DNA of 5,574 bases from Ahrensia sp. GTDB taxonomy: Bacteria; Pseudomonadota; Alphaproteobacteria; Rhizobiales; Rhizobiaceae. Where the stretch lies: assembly GCA_003233475.1 (NCBI GenBank), contig QILU01000145.1, positions 1 to 5,574 of the forward strand, given 5' to 3'. The position numbers and the translations under genes are program-made. Below the pieces are notes generated by a model. That model searched no databases. It was given only the letters and a program-made list of their open reading frames with translations, and was not told the DNA's origin. Below are positions 1 through 5,574 of the stretch, one piece after another. Every line of letters begins with the position of its first letter. Position 1 is the first letter of the stretch.

Positions 1-839
1 ATATCTTCCGCTGCTTCTTGTTGAATAACGTCCACCACATCATCAATGGTCAACACCCCCACCAGCCGTTCATTTTCATCCAGCACCGGGGCGGAAAGCA
101 GATCATATTGTTCAAATATCTTGGCCGCTTCCTCCTGATCCAACTCCGCTTTGATCGGGTGGGCATTGGTCTCGTGAATATCCCCGATTACCACATCGCG
201 CCCGGCCCGCAGCAATTTGTCCAAGGATAGAATCCCGGCCATCTTAAAGCGGTGGTCAACGGTGAAAATTTCGGTAAAGTGTTCCGGCAGGTTTTCATCG
301 GAACGAAGATAGTCCAGCGCCCGCCCCACATTCCAAAATGGGGGAACCGCAATAAATTCCGTCTGCATTCGCCGACCGGCGGTGTTTTCAGGATAGTCCA
401 GCGAACGGCGCAACCGGATGCGTTCCTGGAACGGAATTTGCGAAAGGATATCCTCGCGCTCTTCGCTTTCCAGATCTTCGAGAATGAAAACCGCATCATC
501 GGAATCCAATTCCCGAACGGCCTTGGCAACCTGCGCGTTGGGCAGATTGTCGATGATGTCGACGCGAATGGCCTCATCAACTTCGGTGAGTGCAGCGAAA
601 TCGAAAACATCCCCAGCCAGCTCCACCAGCTTGCCCCGGTTCTCCTCTTCGACTGCGGCAAGGATATCCCCAACTTCAGACTCGTGCAGATCCACAAGCG
701 CATTGCGAACTGCATCCCGGTCGCCCGCCTCAATCGCTTTTTCGATTTCTCCAACAAACGATTCCAGCACCACACCGTATTCGGTGTAGATTGTCTCTGC
801 CACTTCCGGTGTGTTGTTGGGATTTTCTTCTTCGCTCAT
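1..839 (-). CDS. mgtE: MgtE-family magnesium channel/transporter, N-terminal cytoplasmic part (3' end off window)
   Basis: The frame runs open from an ATG at 839 to the left edge: 279 complete codons with no stop. Residues about 50-150 are acidic and helical and match the MgtE N domain (for example DIIDNLPNAQVAKAVRELD and the LDYPENTAG motif at 148-155 that leads into the CBS pair). Residues about 155-215 and 218-275 look like two CBS domains; the second has the typical PVLDENERLVGVLTIDDVVD ending. In this family the N and CBS domains bind Mg2+ and gate a C-terminal membrane pore of about five helices. At about 450-475 residues for the family, that pore would lie beyond the left edge, so completeness cannot be judged. 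The start is fixed by an in-frame stop at 864-866 with no other ATG between. No strong Shine-Dalgarno is visible. Family assignment is confident; exact ion specificity is inferred. Confidence 0.93.
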   Translation of the reverse strand, partial: MSEEENPNNTPEVAETIYTEYGVVLESFVGEIEKAIEAGDRDAVRNALVDLHESEVGDILAAVEEENRGKLVELAGDVFDFAALTEVDEAIRVDIIDNLPNAQVAKAVRELDSDDAVFILEDLESEEREDILSQIPFQERIRLRRSLDYPENTAGRRMQTEFIAVPPFWNVGRALDYLRSDENLPEHFTEIFTVDHRFKMAGILSLDKLLRAGRDVVIGDIHETNAHPIKAELDQEEAAKIFEQYDLLSAPVLDENERLVGVLTIDDVVDVIQQEAAED

Positions 840-979
840 GGGGATATAACTGGTAAAATCGCGTTACACCCCGCCTAGCACGCAAGGCGCTGAGAGGCTA
901 ATGGTAGTGGAGATGTTTTTTATCCAGGTCTCTCCTCCTCCTTATGGGAAGTTGAGAGTAAGAATAAAACGTCAACCAC
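840..979 (-). other. Leader between the HxlR-like gene and mgtE
   Basis: This 140 bp non-coding stretch lies upstream of mgtE. It can form a short hairpin (872-876 with 885-889, five G/C-rich pairs) and a second weak one (909-913 with 931-935). I looked for the conserved core of the M-box magnesium riboswitch and did not recognise it. No convincing promoter or terminator stands out, so mgtE may have its own promoter here or be read through from the regulator gene. Confidence 0.3.
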
Positions 980-1528
980 TCACCCCTTTTCTACTGCTCG
1001 CAACCCAACCGCCTGACTGATCATCGCCCCGGCATTGACCGCCTGGTAGAGCGCTCGCGGTGGACGGTTTGTTCTGTTGACTGTCCGAATAAACCAGTTT
1101 TGCCCATGCAACCGCTCTAAGGATTGGGATAAAGCACGATCGGTAATCGAACCCAACTGCTTCTTGATGTCGGTAAAATACAAAGGCTTATGGCTCACAG
1201 CCAGAATGGGCACAGTCCAGGCTCGGCGAAGCAATGCCCGCTCGGGGAGTTGCGGAACTGCACTTTTTATTTTACTGGCGATTTTTGCAACCTCCGCTCC
1301 ATTTTGCGTCAAACAATACTCAGGCCTTAACGGATGGCCGTGGCCGGTATTTCTTTCCACCAGCCCAAGATCAATCAGATGTTCCAAACTCTGGGCAAAT
1401 GCGGTGCGCCCTGCCCCCGATGCCGAGAGCAGCGAAGATTGGCGCCCCACAATACCCTCCTGCATCAAAGAGAGGATGCTCAACGACCAGGCCCGTGATG
1501 TTATCTTGACAAGATTATTTATGTGCAT
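980..1528 (-). CDS. HxlR-like transcriptional regulator with two tandem winged-helix units
   Basis: The product is 182 residues from the ATG at 1528. It reads as two related DNA-binding units. Unit one covers about residues 11-90, with SRAWSLSILSLMQEG, then the likely recognition helix GRTAFAQSLEHLIDLGLVER, then the wing. Unit two covers about 101-175, with RRAWTVPILAV, then DRALSQSLERLHGQNW, then the wing. Both resemble the HxlR pattern (W-x-x-x-IL ... S-x-x-L-x-x-L). HxlR proteins are usually about 100-130 residues with one such unit and act as dimers, so this could be a single-chain dimer. The canonical N-terminal redox cysteine of HxlR is absent; the only cysteine is Cys72. The frame continues upstream to an ATG at 1603, but that start would lie inside the divergent VOC gene and adds residues unlike the family. 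No Shine-Dalgarno precedes 1528, and start choice is the main uncertainty. It probably regulates the VOC gene and itself. Confidence 0.75.
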   Translation of the reverse strand: MHINNLVKITSRAWSLSILSLMQEGIVGRQSSLLSASGAGRTAFAQSLEHLIDLGLVERNTGHGHPLRPEYCLTQNGAEVAKIASKIKSAVPQLPERALLRRAWTVPILAVSHKPLYFTDIKKQLGSITDRALSQSLERLHGQNWFIRTVNRTNRPPRALYQAVNAGAMISQAVGLRAVEKG

Positions 1529-1566
1529 AAAGTATAGTATATATATTTTCACTCCAAAGGAAAGCA
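1504..1566. promoter_or_regulatory. Divergent promoter/operator region between the HxlR-like and VOC genes
   Basis: Only 40 bp separate the two start codons. For the VOC gene, TTGACA at 1506-1511 is a perfect -35 consensus, with TAAAGT at 1528-1533 a possible -10 at 16 bp spacing (four of six matches). On the minus strand two overlapping TATACT boxes (1531-1536 and 1536-1541) sit just before the regulator ATG. A promoter using them would give an almost leaderless message. An inverted repeat, TTTATG-TG-CATAAA at 1518-1531, overlaps the regulator start codon and lies between the VOC promoter elements, a good place for an autoregulatory operator. The VOC ribosome site is AAAGGA at 1557-1562. The TTGACA match and palindrome are seen; their functions are inferred. 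Confidence 0.45.
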
Positions 1567-1568
1567 CC

Positions 1569-1946
1569 ATGCCACTCGTATCCGTAGATAACACGATCAC
1601 CATCGCCTTGTCTGTGAAGGATCGCCATGCCAGCGCTCAATGGTACTCCGAAAAGCTCGGCTTCGATCTTTTGTATCACGCCGACGACGCAGGCTGGAGT
1701 GAGCTTAATACGAACACTGAGGGTGTTACGTTGGGTCTGGGCGAGCAGAGCGAGCCAAGCCCTGGAAATTCGGTGCCAGTGTTTGGAATCGCAGACATCA
1801 ATTCTGCCCGCAAAGCATTGGAAACAGCCGGGGTAAAATTCGACGGCGCAACCATCGTGGTGGAAGGCATGGTAAAAACAGCAACATTCTACGACCCCGA
1901 TGGAAACGCCCTAATGTTGGCTCAAGACCTAACGACAAATGACTAA
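1569..1946 (+). CDS. VOC-superfamily (glyoxalase/bleomycin-resistance fold) protein
   Basis: The product is 125 residues, a normal length for a two-module vicinal-oxygen-chelate protein. Module one begins ITIALSVKDRHASAQWYSEKLGF, the family's beta strand followed by the D-x-x-x-x-x-x-W/FY-x-x-x-LGF helix. Module two holds FGIADINSARKALETAGVKF and ends with the signature FYDPDGNALMLAQ. The usual metal ligands look missing: the first strand carries Thr/Ile where a His is normal, and the last strand reads LML where family enzymes have Glu. It may therefore bind a ligand without a metal or act as a binding or resistance protein rather than an active glyoxalase. The ATG at 1569 is preceded by AAAGGA at 1557-1562. 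The frame stays open upstream to 1077, but that part is antisense to the regulator gene. The substrate cannot be inferred. Confidence 0.85.
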   Translation: MPLVSVDNTITIALSVKDRHASAQWYSEKLGFDLLYHADDAGWSELNTNTEGVTLGLGEQSEPSPGNSVPVFGIADINSARKALETAGVKFDGATIVVEGMVKTATFYDPDGNALMLAQDLTTND

Positions 1947-2266
1947 GGGCCGAGCCTGCTGGAGTGAACGATTGGCGCATATCCACCGTCCCCGTTTTTA
2001 ACAGACGAGGGTATAGTTAGGAATAGAATTGACCCCGGGTAAGCCATTATTGAAATTAACATTGGCTAGGTTCCTCTTCTCCCTGCGGGGGAGAAGGTGC
2101 CCGAAGGGCGGATGAGGGGGACTACAATCTGATCTAGAATTACAACTCAAATTCCCATCCCCCTCATCCAACTGCGACTAAATCTCGCTGTGCTCGATAA
2201 GTCTTCGTATCCTTCTCCCCTGCGGGGAGAAGAGGGAGCCGGATGCAAAACTCCCAGGACACCCCA
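1947..2266. other. Non-coding region between convergent VOC and fadD genes
   Basis: This 320 bp stretch separates two genes that read toward each other. I see no credible gene in it. Its main content is the inverted repeat pair at 2073-2235. No classic hairpin-plus-T-run terminator follows either gene, so the repeat hairpins may serve as transcript ends for both. The segment 2018-2040, an AT-rich stretch ending in CCCCGGG, has no identifiable role. Confidence 0.6.
2073..2235. repeat. Pair of inverted REP-like repeat units (BIME/MITE-like element)
   Basis: Two similar units face each other. The outer ends, 2073-2097 and the reverse complement of 2211-2235, match at 23 of 25 positions. Each end is itself a hairpin: CTTCTCCC (2076-2083) with GGGAGAAG (2089-2096), and CTTCTCCCC (2212-2220) with GGGGAGAAG (2224-2232) around a TGC loop. 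The inner ends, GGATGAGGGGG at 2110-2120 and CCCCCTCATCC at 2159-2169, are exact 11 bp inverted copies. The left unit has a further GCCC-GAA-GGGC hairpin (2099-2109), while the corresponding part of the right unit is longer and different. Units of this pattern are common dispersed extragenic repeats in proteobacterial genomes. There is no transposase here and no clear target-site duplication. The position between converging genes fits REP-type repeats. Confidence 0.8.
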
Positions 2267-3974
2267 CTACTTCGACGCCATCATTTTTACCGCTTCATCA
2301 CGCAACTCCCGGCGCAGAACTTTACCCACATTAGTGCGCGGCAGATCATCACGGAACTCCACAAATTGCGGTTTTTTATACCCGGCCAATTTGCCCTTAC
2401 AATATTTCCGAAGTTCCTCTTCGGTAACTGATTGATCTTTGCGAATGGCAAACAACATCACTGCTTCGCCGGTTTTTTTGTCCGGCACACCGACAACCGC
2501 TGCCTCCGAAATACCTGGATGGCTGGTGGCCACTTCTTCAATTTCATTGGGATAAACATTGAAGCCTGAAACAAGGATCATGTCCTTAATTCTATCGACA
2601 ATTTTGAGATAACCTTTTTTGTCCATCACCCCCACATCACCAGACTTGAAATATCCGTCTTTGGTCATGGATTCCTTGGTGGCTTTCGGGTTTTCCCAAT
2701 ACCCATCCATTACCTGAGGGCCTTTGATCACAATTTCCCCACGCTCTCCCAGTTCCACCTCTTTGCCATCTTCACCGAGAATTTTAACATCCACACCCGG
2801 TAGTGGCAGGCCAATCGTGCCAGTAAATTTTTTCAGATCGGTCGGGTTGCAGGTGATACCGGATGACGTTTCTGACAACCCATAGCCCTCGCAAATTGCA
2901 CAACCCGTCATCTCAAACCACTCCTGTGCCACAGAAGATTGAACCGCCATTCCGCCACCGGTCGAATTGCACAGATGGGAGAAATCCAACTTCGCAAATT
3001 GCACAGATGGGAGAAATCCAACTTCGCAAACTCCGGATTATTCAATAATCCATTGAAAAGAGTGTTCACCGCTGGCAGAAAATGGAAATCGTATTTGGCC
3101 ATTTCCTTAACGCTCGCATCCATGTCCCGCGGATTGGGAATGAGGACATTCAGACCACCCGTGCGCATGGAAAGCAAAGCACAAGAGATCAACGCAAACA
3201 CATGATACAGTGGCAGGGCGCAAATGTAGGTTATCTGGCCTTTTGGCGGATTTCGATCCAACGCCGGTTGCACCCAGGCCTCAGAGGCCAACACCGCCGC
3301 AACAATCGTTTTGTGCAATAGGGTTGCGCCCTTGGACAGGCCGGTCGTGCCTCCGGTATATTGCAAAATCGCCACGTCATCGGGGGAAATTTTTGGCTTG
3401 GTGAAGTTCGAACCCTGGCCTATGGCAATGGCCTGGTTGTATTTTCTATGGCCGGCGCTTTTTTCACGGTGCGAATTACGAAATTCACAATGGAACCTTT
3501 TAGAAAGCCCAATGTTTCGCCGATGGAAGCCACCATTGTGTGCTTAATATCGGTTTCTTGAATAACCGCCTCCAGGGTGGCGGCAAAGTTTTCCAATATA
3601 ATAATGGCTTTGGAGCCGGAATCATTAAGCTGATGTTTTAATTCGCGCGGGGTGTAGAGCGGGTTCACGTTCACCACGATCATCCCGGCGCGCAAAATTC
3701 CTGCCAGCGCAATCGGGTATTGCAAAACATTCGGCATCATAATTGCCACCCGATCCCCCTGCTTCAAGCCCAGGCTTTGCAGATAAGCCGCCATGGCTTT
3801 GGATCCGTCATCCATCTCGCCATAGGTAAGCCCCTTATCCATCAGGATATAAGCGTTGTTGTCGCTGTATTTTTGAAAACTCTCCTCCAGCAAATCCACC
3901 AGTGAATTATATTGGCTGGCATCCACCTCGGCCGGCACTCCCTTTGGGTAACTCTTAAGCCAGATCTTTTTCAT
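2267..3974 (-). pseudogene. fadD: Long-chain acyl-CoA synthetase (FadD-type), broken by two frameshifts
   Basis: Three minus-strand reading frames together make one FadD-like AMP-forming ligase, which would activate fatty acids to acyl-CoA using ATP. The N-terminal part starts MKKIWLKSYPKGVPAEV at 3974, behind a strong GGGAGG ribosome site (3980-3985), and stops early at 3420-3422. The middle part carries NFTKPKISPDDVAILQYTGG and the P-loop YTGGTTGLSKGA, then LPLYHVFAL, and is lost at the 32 bp duplication. The C-terminal part carries STGGGMAVQ, EGYGLSET, the fatty-acid signature around DGYFKSGDVGVMDKKGYLKI, SGFNVYPNEIEE and the catalytic lysine in NVGKVLRREL (codon near 2321-2323). Removing one 32 bp copy and restoring one base near 3440-3465 gives 1677 bp, or 558 residues, the usual FadD length (about 560). 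No other stops occur, so decay looks recent. A sequencing error could explain the single-base lesion but hardly the duplication. It lies 116 bp downstream of frc on the same strand. Confidence 0.92.
2965..3030. repeat. Exact 32 bp tandem duplication inside fadD
   Basis: The block at 2965-2996 is repeated immediately at 2997-3028, and identity continues to 2998/3030, so 34 bases match at a 32 bp offset. The duplicated DNA encodes the FAKLDFSHLCN region. Because 32 is not a multiple of three, it shifts the frame: the upstream frame runs on into LRSWISPIC and stops at 2908-2910. With one copy removed the protein reads NNPEFAKLDFSHLCNSTGGG, matching the family. There are only two adjacent copies with no spacer, so this is a simple slippage-type duplication. 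Confidence 0.95.
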
Positions 3975-4090
3975 GCGTTCCTCCCGAAGCAACAGAATTT
4001 GAATTCATATTGGACAATTAATTGCTGCCTGACAAATGGAAGAAACACTTTTCATCTGTTTTTACAGGTTTTGGCTCGGCAGCGCGTTTC
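3975..4090 (-). promoter_or_regulatory. frc-fadD spacer with strong ribosome binding site
   Basis: The 116 bp gap holds a strong Shine-Dalgarno, GGGAGG on the minus strand (3980-3985), five bases before the ATG at 3974; this decides that start over the ATG at 3992. A 10 bp perfect palindrome, CAATTAATTG (4015-4024), lies upstream and could be an operator, though it may be chance in AT-rich DNA. No convincing terminator follows frc, so readthrough from frc into fadD is possible. A TTGTCA on the minus strand just upstream of the palindrome is a possible -35, without a good -10. Confidence 0.5.
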
Positions 4091-5356
4091 TCAACTGTCC
4101 GACAACTCGCCAATCGCGCCTGATGATTGGATTTCTTCAATCTCATTTTTATTATAACCAAGAACGGAACTTAGAATTTCTTGCGTGTGCTCCCCAAGCA
4201 AGGGCGAGCGGGTCACTTCCACTGGAGAATCTGACATTTTTATCGGGCAACCGACACTCAAATATTTGCCCCGTTTGGGGTGATCCAGTTCCACAATTGT
4301 GCCCGTTTTGCGCAAAGAGGGTTCCTCCGCCAACTCCTTCATGGAAAGAATTGGCCCGCAGGGAATGTTGAGCGGGTTGCAGATTTCCATAACCTCAAAC
4401 TTGTCTTTTGTCATTGTCCATTCTTCGACGCGATCGAAGATTGCGGCGATCTTATTGAGCCGCGCTTTCGGGGTTGCATATTCGGGATCGGTTATCCAAT
4501 CCGATTGGCCAATTACTTCACAAACCTTGTCCCAGACCGCGGCCTGGGTAACGAAATAAACATAGGCATTGGGATCGGTTTCCCAGCCTTTGCACTTCAC
4601 AATCCAACCGGGCTGCCCGCCGCCGGAATCGTTCCCGGCACGCGGTGTTGCATCGCCAAATTCAATCCCCTGGCCATGCTGGCTGTATTCTTCCAACGGG
4701 CCTTTTTGCAGCCGTTGCTGGTCGCGCAGCTTTACCCGGCAAAGGTTCAACACCCCGTCCTGCATGGCGGCCAGAACTTTTTGCCCCCGCCCGGTTGTTT
4801 CGCGCTGAAAAAGCGCTGCCACGATACCAAGACAAAGATGCAACCCCGTTCCGCTGTCACCAATCTGCGCCGCTGTGACCATCGGCGGGCCGTCCAGAAA
4901 CCCGGTTGTGGAAGCTGACCCACCGGTGCACTGGGCAACGTTTTCATAAACCTTACAATCCTCATACGGCCCCGGGCCAAACCCTTTAATGGAAGCCATG
5001 ATCATGCGCGGGTTCAATTCCTGAATCCGCTCCCACGAGAACCCCATGCGATCCAGCGCGCCGGGCGCAAAATTTTCCACCAGCACATCGCACTCCTTAA
5101 CCAGCCGCTCCAACACCTGCTTACCGGTTTCATTCTTGGTGTTCAGGGTGATCGAGCGCTTGTTGTGGTTGAGCATGGTGAAATATAAACTGTCGGCACC
5201 CGGCACATCAATCAGTTGGTTGCGCGTTGCATCCCCCACCCCCGGGCGCTCGACTTTTATCACGTCGGCCCCGAACCAACCCAGCAATTGAGTACATGTG
5301 GGGCCGGACTGAACGTGGGTGAAATCCAGAATTTTAATGCCTTCAAGAGCTTTCAT
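4091..5356 (-). CDS. frc: Formyl-CoA:oxalate CoA-transferase (class III CoA-transferase, YfdW/Frc type)
   Basis: This intact 421-residue protein is a family III (CaiB/BaiF) CoA-transferase. From memory it matches the Oxalobacter Frc and E. coli YfdW sequences along its whole length (YfdW is about 416 residues). Landmarks: [10 protein letters not shown] with Gln16; [11 protein letters not shown] with Arg37; [22 protein letters not shown] with Lys135 and Tyr137; the catalytic aspartate Asp167 in IGDSGTG (codon 4856-4858), which forms the acyl-aspartyl intermediate; [13 protein letters not shown]; the flexible glycine loop SGGGQPGW at 244-251; and PLLGEHT near the C terminus. Known members transfer CoA from formyl-CoA to oxalate, feeding oxalyl-CoA decarboxylase in oxalate breakdown or acid tolerance. 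Position 47 is Gln, as I recall for YfdW, where Oxalobacter Frc has Trp48. The ATG at 5356 matches the family N terminus, with only a weak AAGAAAG upstream. No decarboxylase gene is visible nearby. A related succinyl-CoA:oxalate activity cannot be excluded. Confidence 0.92.
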   Translation of the reverse strand: MKALEGIKILDFTHVQSGPTCTQLLGWFGADVIKVERPGVGDATRNQLIDVPGADSLYFTMLNHNKRSITLNTKNETGKQVLERLVKECDVLVENFAPGALDRMGFSWERIQELNPRMIMASIKGFGPGPYEDCKVYENVAQCTGGSASTTGFLDGPPMVTAAQIGDSGTGLHLCLGIVAALFQRETTGRGQKVLAAMQDGVLNLCRVKLRDQQRLQKGPLEEYSQHGQGIEFGDATPRAGNDSGGGQPGWIVKCKGWETDPNAYVYFVTQAAVWDKVCEVIGQSDWITDPEYATPKARLNKIAAIFDRVEEWTMTKDKFEVMEICNPLNIPCGPILSMKELAEEPSLRKTGTIVELDHPKRGKYLSVGCPIKMSDSPVEVTRSPLLGEHTQEILSSVLGYNKNEIEEIQSSGAIGELSDS

Positions 5357-5431
5357 ATCCGCGCTTTCTTAGAGCCGTTCCCCTTTTAATGAAATCATCA
5401 AAAGAATAAAGAACCGCGTAAAAATAATACC

Positions 5432-5474
5432 TTAGAGCTGCTCAGCGTTTCCATGAAACGCTGAGCAGCTCTAA
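5432..5474 (-). terminator. Strong hairpin terminator after the right-edge gene
   Basis: Bases 5432-5451 and 5455-5474 form a perfect 20 bp stem with a three-base loop (CAT). Read on the minus strand the stem is followed within four bases by TATTATTTTT, a U-rich tail, so it fits a Rho-independent terminator for the gene ending at 5471. The stop codon lies inside the stem base. It should separate that gene from frc, which then needs its own promoter within 5357-5431; I see none that is convincing there. Confidence 0.8.
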
Positions 5475-5574
5475 TTGTTTGCTTCAAGCCTGTTGTTCAC
5501 GATTTCTACCGTTTCATCAACTGACTTTAAGCTCATCGCAAACTTGTTACCGATTGCCTGAACAAGCAAATCCA
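5471..5574 (-). CDS. C-terminal end of an unidentified protein (5' end off window)
   Basis: On the minus strand one frame is open from the right edge to a TAG at 5471-5473, giving 33 residues: DLLVQAIGNKFAMSLKSVDE followed by TVEIVNNRLEANN. The other two minus frames hit stops within this stretch. The tail is hydrophilic with an amphipathic helical pattern and no motif I recognise. Support for it being a real gene end is the stop codon lying directly in the base of a strong terminator-like hairpin oriented the same way. Function is unknown, and 33 codons alone are weak evidence. Confidence 0.55.
   Translation of the reverse strand, partial: DLLVQAIGNKFAMSLKSVDETVEIVNNRLEANN

Noticed and set aside
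252..878. Long plus-strand open frame (208 codons) and other open frames opposite mgtE
   Set aside because: They are antisense to a well conserved MgtE frame and their translations show no family motif.
840..979. M-box magnesium riboswitch upstream of mgtE
   Set aside because: Only short hairpins are visible and I could not recognise the conserved core. A covariance-model search would settle it.
1077..1568. Upstream extension of the VOC frame to an ATG at 1077
   Set aside because: It would be fully antisense to the HxlR-like gene. A family-matching start with a ribosome site exists at 1569.
1986..2012. Possible terminator after the VOC gene (CCCCG-TTTTTA-...-ACGAGGG)
   Set aside because: The stem is short with a mismatch and no T-run follows it, so it is not convincing.
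2267..3004. C-terminal fadD fragment as an independent gene starting at the GTG at 3004
   Set aside because: The GTG lies within the duplicated DNA with no ribosome site, and the fragment lacks the P-loop half of the enzyme.
2965..3030. CRISPR-like repeats (unit of about 32 bp)
   Set aside because: There are only two directly adjacent copies without a spacer, inside a coding region.
4280..4918. Plus-strand open frames opposite frc
   Set aside because: They are shadows of the strongly conserved CoA-transferase frame, without recognisable motifs or ribosome sites.

Overview
The window looks like a chromosomal segment from a Pseudomonadota bacterium, probably an alphaproteobacterium. This rests on protein resemblance and on the repeat type (CTTCTCCC...GGGAGAAG hairpins joined to a CCCCCTCATCC tract). 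No rRNA or other firm taxonomic marker is present. Base composition is moderate and genes are closely packed. Five of the six genes lie on the minus strand.

Layout, left to right: (1) the first 279 codons of a minus-strand MgtE-type magnesium channel/transporter, with its membrane domain off the left edge; (2) a 140 bp leader; (3) a minus-strand HxlR-like regulator built from two winged-helix units in one chain; (4) a 40 bp divergent promoter region containing an inverted repeat; (5) a plus-strand VOC (glyoxalase/bleomycin-resistance fold) protein; (6) a 320 bp convergent intergenic region holding a pair of oppositely oriented REP-like repeat units; (7) a minus-strand fadD-type long-chain acyl-CoA synthetase broken by two frameshifting lesions, one an exact 32 bp tandem duplication; (8) an intact minus-strand formyl-CoA:oxalate CoA-transferase (frc/yfdW type); (9) a 20 bp perfect-stem hairpin, probably a terminator; (10) the last 33 codons of an unidentified minus-strand gene.

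Working model: the HxlR-like protein probably controls the VOC gene and itself from the shared promoter. The frc product would move CoA between formate and oxalate; its usual partner, oxalyl-CoA decarboxylase, is not visible. The acyl-CoA ligase gene downstream of frc looks like a recently inactivated gene. Both sides of each lesion keep clean, conserved reading frame, and undoing the two lesions restores a normal 558-residue protein.

I see no clear undescribed multi-gene system. The most informative observations are the double lesion in fadD, the fused two-domain regulator with its operator-like palindrome, and the inverted repeat pair between converging genes.
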